A DNA stretch of 33,120 nucleotides from Balneolaceae bacterium. Lineage in GTDB: Bacteria > Bacteroidota > Rhodothermia > Balneolales > Balneolaceae. The notes below the pieces were generated by a model. It was not told the origin of the DNA. It did no database searches and saw only the letters and a list, made by a program, of their open reading frames with translations. Below are positions 9,424-17,479 of the stretch, one piece after another; the stretch's first letter is position 1; each line of letters starts with the position of its first letter. The position numbers were made by a program, and so were the translations under genes. The stretch is taken from assembly GCA_020832415.1 (NCBI GenBank), contig JAFIES010000031.1, positions 1 through 33,120 on the forward strand, in the 5' to 3' direction.

Positions 9424-11211
9424 ATGAAACAGTTTTTGCTCATTTCCATACTCTCTTTTTGCATATTCTCTGCGATATCTGCACAAAGTTTTGATGATGC
9501 AATGGATCACTACAACGATGAGCAATTCAGTGAAGCGATTGAAATTTTTTCACAGTTTAATGATGACAGATCCCTTCTTTTTACCGGCAAAAGCCATCTT
9601 GCTCTTTCAGAGTATTCAACGGCTAATAACTATCTGAACAGGGCTGCTCAAAGCAGAGATGAAGCCATCAGGGAAGAGGCTCTTTACTCGCTGGCACTCT
9701 CCAATTTTGAGCTGAAAAATTATGCCCTAAGCCTTGAAAACCTTTACAAAGCTGTAGAGAGCAATAACATGTCTGGCTTAAGGCAAGATGCCCGCAGGTT
9801 CTACGTAGAAATTCTGAACTACCTGAGTGCAAGAGAACGGTTTGAGACACTACAACAACTTAAAACTTCTTCTATTCGGTTTGATTTGGTGAACCGATCG
9901 CGTTCGTACCTTGAATCTGAACAGTATGCAGAACTCGTTGATGAACTCAAAAACCTGACTACGAATCCGGCAACGCTTGAGAGAATTGAAAGTGAACTGG
10001 CTTCCACATCTCCCATTCAAACATTTGTACATCCTTATCCAGAGGCTCCTATCGGGAAAGTCTACAATGTTGGCGTAATTTTGCCAACATTCAATGAAAC
10101 CGATCCTGATTTTACCATTCCCAGAAATCTCTATTTTGGAATGCTAATTGCAGCGGATGAATTCAACAGCAGAAATACAGACCAAAAAGTGCGGCTGTTA
10201 TTCAGAAATTCATACGAACATCCCGACTCCTCAGCGGCAGCATTCAGAGATCTTGTTGAATCCCAACGTATTGACGCTGTCATTGGTCCACTTTTTTCAG
10301 AACCTGCTGTACGTATGGCTTCAATTGCCGATGAACTTAATATCCCTATGCTCCCTCCCCTGGCAAATTCAGACAATCTGAATGCTGATTTTGAATTCAT
10401 TTTTCAAATGAACCCTACTCTTGAGACTCATGGAAAAATGATGGCACGATATGCTGTTGAAAATCTTGGATTGAAACAGATTGCAATTATGATTGAGCAG
10501 GACGACCCCGGTAAACCATCAGCTATCTCTTTTCGGAATGAGGCAGAGCGCCTTGGCGCAAACATTACCTATTTTATCGAAGAAAATTTCGCAGTTCGCG
10601 GGTATGATCTATCAGATATTACAGAAGTATTTACGTCGAACAGAAATCTTGCAGATTCATTGGGTTATAGATCATCCGAAGCCATTTATGCTCCATTTTC
10701 AGGCCAGGCATCCACCACAATGATGAATCTTTTGATGAACGACCTGGAAAGTATGAGGAATAACTTGACAATTCTTGGTACTGAAACATGGGAGGATGCC
10801 ACCTTAACAAACTTTCAGCAGCGCTTTTTTGAGATTTACTATTCGCAGCCATTTTCTCCTTTCACTGAAAGAAACTCATACAGCTTTTTTTCTGAGGATT
10901 TTGAAAACAGGTTTGGCACCAATCCCGATCGTTTTGCAATGATTGGATATGATACAGCCTCCTACCTGTTTCTTAGCCTTGAAACGGCAGGAAATCCTGA
11001 ATACACAAGCCGTGCGTTACAAACTATGCCTGAGTATGAAGGGGTTATTATGAGAGTTAATTTTGACGGGCAAAGAGTAAATCAGCATCTGTTTATTCAT
11101 CCCATGACTGAAAGAGCCCGGCAACGTAAAGTTGAGGATGAAAATGAAGCAGAGGTTGAAATAGACATTGAATCTGAAGCTGATGATGAAAGTGAGGAGA
11201 ATAATAATTAA
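9424..11211 (+). CDS. Secreted TPR + periplasmic-binding-protein-fold (Peripl_BP_6) protein, LpoA-like architecture
   Basis: 595 residues. A signal peptide (about 1-20, ending FSAISAQ) targets it to the periplasm; no lipobox cysteine is seen. Residues 20-200 are alpha-helical with TPR-like phrases (DHYNDEQFSEAIEIFSQF, ALYSLALSNFELKNYALSLE). From about residue 216 (NVGVILPTFNE) comes a type I periplasmic-binding fold with IDAVIGPLFSEPA, typical of branched-chain amino-acid binding proteins. It ends in a strongly acidic tail (about 572-595). A helical TPR module plus this fold is the architecture of LpoA, the outer-membrane activator of a penicillin-binding protein, and the next gene, mltG, also acts on peptidoglycan. 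No permease is nearby, so ABC import is less likely. The link to cell-wall synthesis is inference. Confidence 0.72.
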   Translation: MKQFLLISILSFCIFSAISAQSFDDAMDHYNDEQFSEAIEIFSQFNDDRSLLFTGKSHLALSEYSTANNYLNRAAQSRDEAIREEALYSLALSNFELKNYALSLENLYKAVESNNMSGLRQDARRFYVEILNYLSARERFETLQQLKTSSIRFDLVNRSRSYLESEQYAELVDELKNLTTNPATLERIESELASTSPIQTFVHPYPEAPIGKVYNVGVILPTFNETDPDFTIPRNLYFGMLIAADEFNSRNTDQKVRLLFRNSYEHPDSSAAAFRDLVESQRIDAVIGPLFSEPAVRMASIADELNIPMLPPLANSDNLNADFEFIFQMNPTLETHGKMMARYAVENLGLKQIAIMIEQDDPGKPSAISFRNEAERLGANITYFIEENFAVRGYDLSDITEVFTSNRNLADSLGYRSSEAIYAPFSGQASTTMMNLLMNDLESMRNNLTILGTETWEDATLTNFQQRFFEIYYSQPFSPFTERNSYSFFSEDFENRFGTNPDRFAMIGYDTASYLFLSLETAGNPEYTSRALQTMPEYEGVIMRVNFDGQRVNQHLFIHPMTERARQRKVEDENEAEVEIDIESEADDESEENNN

Positions 11212-11250
11212 CGTGAGACCGGTATAAGGTTGAGTTAGAATAATTGAATA

Positions 11251-11399
11251 CGTCATAATGAGCTTGCCTCAGCGGCAGACAGGCGCATCCCGATGCAGTT
11301 CAATCGGGTGAAGCCGCTTATCTGTTGCACGCGTAGCCATATATGAGTTTTCGACTCCGCTCCGATCAAAAAGAGATCGAATCTGCACTCAAACTGACG
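11251..11399. repeat. Intergenic element with terminal inverted repeats, copy 1
   Basis: The gap between two convergent genes holds a 149-bp element that opens CGTCATAATGAGC and closes with an imperfect inverted copy (GCACTCAAACTGACG). Inside is a nested stem: AGCGGC (11271-11276) pairs with GCCGCT (11313-11318), enclosing CCCGAT (11289-11294) and ATCGGG (11303-11308). It shares the core ATATGAGTTTTC and both end motifs with the element at 27241-27350 read on the other strand. There is no coding potential. This looks like a non-autonomous, REP- or MITE-like repeat. Confidence 0.6.
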
Positions 11400-11430
11400 A
11401 TATCTTTGAATTTATATCGAACTCCGATAA

Positions 11431-12489
11431 TTAACCTTCCGCCCCGGCTCTCTCCTGCTCTTCGCGAATTCGGGTCTGCTCTCGAATCCATCGGCGCCAG
11501 ACTTCACTCGCTTCTCTGTGCTCCTGAAATGTACGTGAAAAATGGTGTGTTCCTTCAGGTGTAGCAACCATAAAAAGATAATCATGCTGTTCCGGATTCA
11601 ACACAGCCCGGATCGATGACAAATCAGGATTGGTGATTGGCCCCGGTGGCAGCCCCTGAATGAGATAGGTATTATAGGGATGCTCAAATCTGTAATCCTC
11701 AAAGAGTAACCTTCTGCGTTCACCCAGAGCATAGGCAACGGTTGGATCCGCCTGAAGCATCATATTCCGGTCCAGCCTGTTGAGGTAGAGCCCGCTTATT
11801 TTTGGTTTTTCATCATTAAACCGGGCTTCCCACTCCACAATTGAAGCTAGCGTAAGGATTTCATCCAGAGTGAGCTCATTCGATTCAATCTCTGATTGAT
11901 ATCTGACTTCGACCAATCTTTCAAATTCACGTAAAACCCTTCGAATGGTATTTTCAACGGATGATGTCCAGTACATTTCGTAGGTATTTGGAAGCATTCT
12001 TGCAAAAACGTGCTCCCCGGATAATCCAAACTCAAGTGCAATTGATGAACTGTCAGAGAATATTTGATGAAACTCGGAGCTGTCTGCTCGCATTTGATTT
12101 CCCAGGCTGCGAGATAATCTTGCTATATCTGTGCCGGGTATGATGGTTACTCTTGCCGGATCTTGCAAACCTCGTGCTGCTTTGGATAAAAAATCACTGT
12201 ATGATGTTGCTCCTTCAATCTCGTAACGGCCGGGACGGAAAAATCTCCAGCCAAGTGTTTGCCCTGCCCAAATCAATTCATCACTATTAATATCGAGACC
12301 GAGTTCCAGAAGTGCGTTTGAAAGACCCTCAAGATCTGTGCGTTCGTGCAACAGCAACTCCACTTTAAAATCAGTTACTATGGCTCTGTCGCCATGCAGC
12401 CTTGTTGACCGTGAGATGAATACCAGCAAAAAGATTATACTGAAGAGTGCTGCCAGATAAAGATAATCTCGTAAAGAAAAAGGACTCAT
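11431..12489 (-). CDS. mltG: Endolytic murein transglycosylase MltG (YceG-like)
   Basis: Inner-membrane enzyme that cleaves nascent glycan strands and helps end peptidoglycan polymerisation. 352 residues: a short cytoplasmic start, one membrane helix (about 9-25), a LysM-like region containing RFFRPGRYEIEG, then the catalytic domain. The family signature is LASIVEWEA with catalytic glutamate E219; further conserved phrases are ADPTVAYALG, PYNTYLIQGLPPGPITNP and YLFMVA, followed by HHFS. The C-terminus is a short Arg/Glu-rich tail. It is convergent with the LpoA-like gene on the opposite strand. Its promoter should lie within 12490-12600; an inverted repeat CGTTA-aga-TAACG is found there, of unknown meaning. 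Confidence 0.95.
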   Translation of the reverse strand: MSPFSLRDYLYLAALFSIIFLLVFISRSTRLHGDRAIVTDFKVELLLHERTDLEGLSNALLELGLDINSDELIWAGQTLGWRFFRPGRYEIEGATSYSDFLSKAARGLQDPARVTIIPGTDIARLSRSLGNQMRADSSEFHQIFSDSSSIALEFGLSGEHVFARMLPNTYEMYWTSSVENTIRRVLREFERLVEVRYQSEIESNELTLDEILTLASIVEWEARFNDEKPKISGLYLNRLDRNMMLQADPTVAYALGERRRLLFEDYRFEHPYNTYLIQGLPPGPITNPDLSSIRAVLNPEQHDYLFMVATPEGTHHFSRTFQEHREASEVWRRWIREQTRIREEQERAGAEG

Positions 12490-12648
12490 TTATATCTCAA
12501 TTTTTTATAATAGCATCGTTAAGATAACGTTTTCTCTATATAAAGATTGAGCTTCTGTCTGTGCTCAAATTTTCTGAGTATTAACTTTTTTTTACGCTAA
12601 GTCTCTCTTAATTACTCATTGGCACGCAACAAATTTCACAACTCTTCG

Positions 12649-12656
12649 TATATTTG
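12649..12656 (+). promoter_or_regulatory. Possible -7 promoter element TATATTTG
   Basis: TATATTTG fits the TAnnTTTG -7 element of Bacteroidota sigma-A promoters. It lies just upstream of the two-hairpin RNA candidate, which would then start near 12661. A TTG occurs at 12619-12621, but the spacing of 27 nt is longer than the 19-21 normally seen, so the -33 element is not supported. Confidence 0.3.
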
Positions 12657-12660
12657 GTAC

Positions 12661-12738
12661 ACACGAATTTTGGTAACCGAAAGGTACCAAATGCCCTAAA
12701 GAACAGTCTCAGGCTTTGATCGGCCTGGGACTTTTTTT
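12661..12738 (+). ncRNA. Candidate small structured RNA (two hairpins, intrinsic terminator)
   Basis: About 78 nt in the gap between mltG and the Omp85-type gene, both on the minus strand, so the element does not lead into a plus-strand gene. The first hairpin has a 9-bp stem (12669-12678 with 12683-12691), a single bulged A at 12676 and a GAAA tetraloop of the GNRA class. After a short A-rich linker comes a 10-bp terminator hairpin followed by seven T. The absence of an ORF, two well-formed stems and a candidate -7 box upstream suggest an sRNA. It does not look like 6S, SRP, tmRNA or RNase P RNA by length or motif. Expression is unproven. Confidence 0.42.
12705..12738 (+). terminator. Intrinsic terminator (plus-strand strongest)
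   Basis: Stem AGTCTCAGGC (12705-12714) pairs with GCCTGGGACT (12723-12732) through ten pairs including one G.U, with an 8-nt loop and then T at 12732-12738. On the minus strand the same stem is followed only by GTTCTTTA, so it would be a weaker terminator for the Omp85-type gene ending at 12769. It may serve both directions. Confidence 0.72.
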
Positions 12739-12768
12739 ATTTCAGGGTATTTTACATGCAATCAGCTG

Positions 12769-14181
12769 CTAAAAGGTGGGGTTTAAGCGTACCCAGAATA
12801 TGGGTGAAGAATCAAATGTGCGCAATGGCCAGGCTAGCTCAAGCCGAAAAACACCTGAACCGATACCAATTCCGGCATCGTGCTGTAAATCTGCAAATGA
12901 GAAGTCCGAGAAGCTGTTTGAGGCGCCATTTTGTGGTGTGATAATTGGGCCGGGACCTATAACAATTACTGGCTCCCTGCTATCAACTGTAGTCCACCCG
13001 GAATCGAGAAAGAGTAAAATGTGGAAATTATAATCTCTTATCCACTCTCCCGCACGCCTTGAAGGCCTGCCGAATTGAACTTCCAAATTGCTCAATAGCA
13101 TTCTGTCACCGGAGAAGAATTTATAGGGTGAACCTCTAAGTGTACCGATGCCGCCAAGATGGAAGTTCTTAAAGTCTGGCGCATCCCCGCTGATTTTACC
13201 ACCCTGTACCCTCAATCTGAGCACAGAACCGGGCTCAAAATTATAGAACATCTTTGCTTCAGCTCGGTATTTGTTGAAGCGATACTCTTCATCACTCGCA
13301 CCATTATCTGCCAGTTCAGCCACAATGGTACCTGCCGCAGTGAAGTGATTTGTGATAAGAATATTTCTTGGGTTCAGGGAAAGGGATACACTGTATATAT
13401 CCAGGTCAATTTCATCTGAAAACCAGTCTATTGCCGGATTTGGCCTGTATGTACGCGAATATCCAAACATGGTGTAGGCGGTATTTTGCTCAATGGAAGT
13501 GAACGTATTTCGATTATAAGAAAAAGCAGCTTCAACCCAGCGGTTGGTTCTGTATGCAGTATAAATTCCAAAACCTTCCATATGGTGGTAATCCAGATAA
13601 TCGTAACCGGCAAGAAATGAAGTTATGGAAGTTTCAACAAGGCCAACACGCCGGAAATCTTCGGTTGCTGTTGCATTATGATATTCAAACCCTACCAGTA
13701 ATCGGTTGCTTCTGCCGATCATTTTTTCAAGGCCAATGGCGTAGTCCCAGCTTCTGGATGCAGTACCGTAACCAATAAAACCGTGCACATCTATTTGCGG
13801 AATGTTTAAAAAAGAACTTCGCCTGTGCCACTGCATTCGCTCTTTTTTCACACCAATAAACAACCCGTTTACCCTGTTGAAGTGAAACGCAGGCAAATTG
13901 GGATACTGGCTGTAAAGTGCATTACTGTAGTAAGGGCCTGCTTCAAAACTTCCGCCTAAATCCACCCCCGAAACAGACAGCCTGCGTACCACATTATTCA
14001 GCTCGGCTGTTTCTCTTTCAGTTTCTACATCTTCCCGGGTTTGAGAAATACCCAACAACTCATCTAATGATTTTGTGAAGATGGGATCACGTTTAAAAGG
14101 ATCCTCTTCATCGCTCTGCTGAGCAATTGCAAGAACCGGGAATAGCAGGATGAAAAAAAGAAGTATTGTAGGCTTTCTCAT
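12769..14181 (-). CDS. Outer-membrane Omp85-superfamily (BamA/TamA-type) beta-barrel, no visible POTRA repeats
   Basis: 470 residues with a signal peptide (about 1-20, ending LAIAQ). After a short charged, probably disordered stretch (about 22-70), alternating hydrophobic/aromatic strands fill the rest. The phrase LGGIGTLRGSPYKFFSG near residue 345 resembles the LRG/VRG loop motif of the Omp85 superfamily, and the last residue is phenylalanine in WVRLNPTF, a usual beta-signal for barrel insertion. No POTRA repeats are apparent between the signal and the barrel, and 470 residues leave little room for them. It is the last gene of a probable operon, 34 nt behind the SpoIIE phosphatase gene. A plain surface-antigen (D15-like) label is safe; transport or lipid-linked roles are not shown. 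Confidence 0.7.
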   Translation of the reverse strand: MRKPTILLFFILLFPVLAIAQQSDEEDPFKRDPIFTKSLDELLGISQTREDVETERETAELNNVVRRLSVSGVDLGGSFEAGPYYSNALYSQYPNLPAFHFNRVNGLFIGVKKERMQWHRRSSFLNIPQIDVHGFIGYGTASRSWDYAIGLEKMIGRSNRLLVGFEYHNATATEDFRRVGLVETSITSFLAGYDYLDYHHMEGFGIYTAYRTNRWVEAAFSYNRNTFTSIEQNTAYTMFGYSRTYRPNPAIDWFSDEIDLDIYSVSLSLNPRNILITNHFTAAGTIVAELADNGASDEEYRFNKYRAEAKMFYNFEPGSVLRLRVQGGKISGDAPDFKNFHLGGIGTLRGSPYKFFSGDRMLLSNLEVQFGRPSRRAGEWIRDYNFHILLFLDSGWTTVDSREPVIVIGPGPIITPQNGASNSFSDFSFADLQHDAGIGIGSGVFRLELAWPLRTFDSSPIFWVRLNPTF

Positions 14182-14215
14182 AGTTTCACTTTTTTTACTG
14201 AATACGTTTCGCCGT

Positions 14216-16318
14216 TTAATCTGTTACACTTGGTGAAGAATTATTTGTGGACCTATTACATCTAAATACAAGCAGAGTGATATCATCATGTGGTTCGGAG
14301 CCGTTCAGCCATTCATCAATTAACTGTTTGAGATTTCCGATCACTTTTTCGGCACATTCATGGCCTGATCGTATCAGAACTTCCTCAACGGGCTTCATGC
14401 CAAGCATTTCCCTGTTGGGGTTAAACAGTTCTGTAAGGCCGTCACTCATCATTAAAAGCATATCACCGGCCTCCAGATTTACGCTTTTACTTTTATATGG
14501 GTACTCCACACTGCTGCCTAATGGCAGTGCTTTCAGGGTAATTTTTTCAACTATATTTTCACCCTTTCTGTATAAAAGTGCAGGAGGCATTCCGGCCGTT
14601 GAAATTTCAAGCCGATTACTGCTCACTTGTGCAAGCATCATTCCCATATACATCATGCGCATATTCATGTTGAAAAGCCCTTTGGACATACGGCTCAATA
14701 AAGTACTTCCATCACTTTGATGTACCAAAGAGTGGAAATAGCTTTTTGCTGCAGCCACCATAATTCCTGCCTTCATTCCATGACCTGTGGCATCACCCAG
14801 TGCCAGTACCAGCGATCCGTCATTCCCGACACTGTAATCGTAATAATCGCCACCAACCTCAGTAGCCGTTTTCATATAAACAGCCATATCACATCCGGGT
14901 AGCTTTGGCATCTCTTTTGGAAGCATGGATAACTGCAGTGCCCTTGCTTCTTCAAGCTCGTTTGTTTTTCGATCGTTTTCTGCCTGAAGCAATCGTTTCT
15001 CAATTTCTCTCTCTTTACTGAGCCTCTCCTGCTCAATTGTTTTGTCTGATAGAATTTTTACTTCCGTTAATTTTGTCTGGAGATTTTTCTGGGTCTGGGC
15101 CACATTTCTCGAAAGGAAAATGGACATTGAAAGCACCAGTGCACCGGAACCCGCCATGTTTGCAATTTGTATGCTTCCGGACAGGTAGTTGAAATTGATC
15201 AGCACTGCATAAAATATTGCCGCTATAAAAATGAGAACACCTGTTCCCAAAACCCATGCATCTCCCCTGTTTCTGTAGAACATCACCAGGAGCGACCGTA
15301 AAATTTCAACGATGAATATGATTACAGCAAGCTCTCTGAGCCAAATAAGTTGTTCTGGAAAATTCCAGATGAGCACACTTACAAATACTCCAAAAACCAC
15401 CAGAGAGTTTGAAAAAACAGCGCTGAACAATTTATCTATGCTGTGGGTAAAACGTGCCGCAAAGGTAAGGACCAGAACCTCACTTACTACCAAAGAACGG
15501 ATAAAAAAGAGTGTATCCACAGTGTTTTCAGCAAGTTCAGCCCTGTAAATCAAGTATGTGAAGATGCCCAAAAATGCCACAAACACAGCAAAGTAGAGAT
15601 TCCGTTTTTCGCCTGGATAAAAAAGAAAGAGCAACAGATGAATCACCGAAAAAGCCATCAACATGCCAATATAGAACATGTTGCTGCCGGTCCACTGCGC
15701 AAGGAAATTAATGTTCTGATTTTGATGAACCGACCAATCGCCCAATAAAAAGCGGAAACCGTTATATCCCATCAGGCGTCCTGTCATGGCATAGTCGGGA
15801 TTGATGAACCGAACAGCCATTGTTTGAATCTCATCACCATTAAACACGATAGGAACCGGCTTCTTGCTGTTGTAGCTGATTACCTCAGCGGGCTCTGTGG
15901 AAAAATTTCCCAGTTCATAGATTTTTTCTCCATTCAGATAAATTTCAGACGCTCCCAGATGGCGATCAATGATCAGGGCGATTGGTTTTCCTGAGAGCTT
16001 TTCATCAACCTTAAAATCTTTTCTGAACCATCCGATACCCTCAAAATCGAGAAACGACAAATCGGGCTCGATTAAATTGGTACTGATTGTTACCCAATCA
16101 CTGTCATCATATTGCTGAGCTGCCCGTTCGGGATCATCACCCGCTTTAAATTTCCACCGATCCTGAATAAAAATGATGCTATCCTCATTGAGCATCGCAT
16201 CGGGTGTGAGAACTTCCAGCTCATCCGCAAATTGAAAAAAGGTATCCTGAGCATGCAAATCCTGGGCAAATGCACTCAGTAATCCCCAAATAAATATGAT
16301 GAGTGAATATCGGTTCAC
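14216..16318 (-). CDS. 7TM-DISM sensor with SpoIIE/PP2C-type serine phosphatase output
   Basis: 700 residues. A signal peptide (1-23) is followed by an extracytoplasmic beta domain (about 45-200) resembling galactose-binding jelly rolls (WFRKDFKVDE, IYLNGEKIYELG). Seven hydrophobic segments (about 211-405) form a 7TMR-DISM module, then a coiled coil (about 405-465) leads to a PPM/SpoIIE phosphatase domain. Its metal-binding acidic motifs are intact: GGDYYDY with D491, ALGDATGHG with D509, MSDGLTE, and EPHDDITLLV. The enzyme likely dephosphorylates an anti-sigma-factor antagonist or another partner in response to an external ligand or envelope state; no STAS or anti-sigma gene is adjacent. The stop of the upstream DUF4097 gene lies 11 nt before its start, so the two are one operon. 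Confidence 0.86.
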   Translation of the reverse strand: MNRYSLIIFIWGLLSAFAQDLHAQDTFFQFADELEVLTPDAMLNEDSIIFIQDRWKFKAGDDPERAAQQYDDSDWVTISTNLIEPDLSFLDFEGIGWFRKDFKVDEKLSGKPIALIIDRHLGASEIYLNGEKIYELGNFSTEPAEVISYNSKKPVPIVFNGDEIQTMAVRFINPDYAMTGRLMGYNGFRFLLGDWSVHQNQNINFLAQWTGSNMFYIGMLMAFSVIHLLLFLFYPGEKRNLYFAVFVAFLGIFTYLIYRAELAENTVDTLFFIRSLVVSEVLVLTFAARFTHSIDKLFSAVFSNSLVVFGVFVSVLIWNFPEQLIWLRELAVIIFIVEILRSLLVMFYRNRGDAWVLGTGVLIFIAAIFYAVLINFNYLSGSIQIANMAGSGALVLSMSIFLSRNVAQTQKNLQTKLTEVKILSDKTIEQERLSKEREIEKRLLQAENDRKTNELEEARALQLSMLPKEMPKLPGCDMAVYMKTATEVGGDYYDYSVGNDGSLVLALGDATGHGMKAGIMVAAAKSYFHSLVHQSDGSTLLSRMSKGLFNMNMRMMYMGMMLAQVSSNRLEISTAGMPPALLYRKGENIVEKITLKALPLGSSVEYPYKSKSVNLEAGDMLLMMSDGLTELFNPNREMLGMKPVEEVLIRSGHECAEKVIGNLKQLIDEWLNGSEPHDDITLLVFRCNRSTNNSSPSVTD

Positions 16319-16329
16319 TGGTTCGTCTG

Positions 16330-17322
16330 TTAATGTTTCTCTGAAACCCGAATTGTGCCGGATACTGTAGCCATCTGAACCGGTATATCGCCATCGCGCA
16401 ATACGATATTGCGTTCGTTCATTCTTTGTGATTGCCGTGATATAGATGTTTGCTGAACACCTGTAAGATCGAACCGCAATGCCCTTCCTTTAATGTCGTA
16501 CCCATTATCTGAAGGTATGGCAAGGTGAACGTTTCCGCTCACCGTTTCAAGATAAATTCCGCTGGTAACATCGGTAAAATCTGTGATGATATCGCCGCTT
16601 GTTGTAGCCGCTGCCAAATCTCCGTTCATTCGCTCTACAAAAATACTGCCGGAAGTTGATCTCACTCTCACTTCACCTTCATTGTCCGCTATATTGATAT
16701 CACCGGTAACGGTTTTTGCAAAAACAGTTCCTCTCAAACTCTCTAAATCCATACTTCCTGTGGCTGATATAACCCGAATTTCTCCGCTGGAATTTTTTAC
16801 CGATAACTCACCATGTTGATTCTGTAAATAGTGAATTCCATTTGCTCCATCAAGATCGATGTTGCCATTAATCGTTCTTAAATCTGTTGATGCATCCGCA
16901 GGAACCTGAACCACAAAATGGAACTGCACATCACCACCTCTTCTGGAGGAACCTCCCCGGCTTCGGTCTTCTACCGATGCAATGATTTGATTGCCTCTTT
17001 TCTGAACTACAATCCTGAAATTATCGAGATTTCGGGTGCCCGACCATAACGAGAAGCTGCGTTCAACATACAGATCCACCTGCACTCCATTAATTGCAGA
17101 ATTTTGGTACACATCAATATTTCCATTGATGGTATTTACAGAAATTTTGGGTGAGCTTCCTACCTGAAAAAATTCAGATATGTAGGGATCATCAATTGTA
17201 ATTTCTGTAGATGGCAGCACGATATTTGCTGCAGCTTGCTGGGCTGAAACACCATCAAACAGAATAAGTGGCAGTGTGAGCAGAAGAGCAAGCTTTATGA
17301 TGTGAGCATTCACAATTTTCAT
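16330..17322 (-). CDS. DUF4097-family secreted beta-helix (putative adhesin) protein
   Basis: 330 residues from the ATG at 17322. An upstream in-frame ATG (17391) would add 23 residues in front of a clean signal peptide (MKIVNAHIIKLALLLTLPL, ending VSAQQ), so I chose the downstream start. The body is a series of short beta repeats with GN/GD/GE turns (TINGNIDLDG, TVTGDINIADNEGEVRV, TTSGDIITDF, TVSGNVHLAI), the mark of DUF4097, a secreted right-handed solenoid family often labelled putative adhesin. The protein is exported; anchoring is not obvious. It is the first gene of the DUF4097, SpoIIE phosphatase, Omp85-type operon. In many bacteria DUF4097 genes lie by envelope-stress regulators, which fits here, but the function is unknown. 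Confidence 0.8.
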   Translation of the reverse strand: MKIVNAHIIKLALLLTLPLILFDGVSAQQAAANIVLPSTEITIDDPYISEFFQVGSSPKISVNTINGNIDVYQNSAINGVQVDLYVERSFSLWSGTRNLDNFRIVVQKRGNQIIASVEDRSRGGSSRRGGDVQFHFVVQVPADASTDLRTINGNIDLDGANGIHYLQNQHGELSVKNSSGEIRVISATGSMDLESLRGTVFAKTVTGDINIADNEGEVRVRSTSGSIFVERMNGDLAAATTSGDIITDFTDVTSGIYLETVSGNVHLAIPSDNGYDIKGRALRFDLTGVQQTSISRQSQRMNERNIVLRDGDIPVQMATVSGTIRVSEKH

Positions 17323-17479
17323 ACGCTTAATAGTTGATGATATAAGTATTCTTTTCTGAGAGAAGCACGATTTATCATCTGCTGCAATCAACTATATGTA
17401 CGCTTTGATGTGATGGAAGTTGCAGACCGAAAAAATCAAATCACAGAGTATTAATTAAGAACTCTTTAGCCGGCTTTAG

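Noticed and set aside
12590-12738. The two-hairpin RNA as 6S, SRP or tmRNA
   Set aside because: It lacks the long bulged helix of 6S, the SRP loop motif and any tag-coding or tRNA-like ends; the length is also wrong.
17323-17391. Upstream ATG extending the DUF4097 protein by 23 residues
   Set aside because: It would bury a clean signal peptide behind a charged leader.
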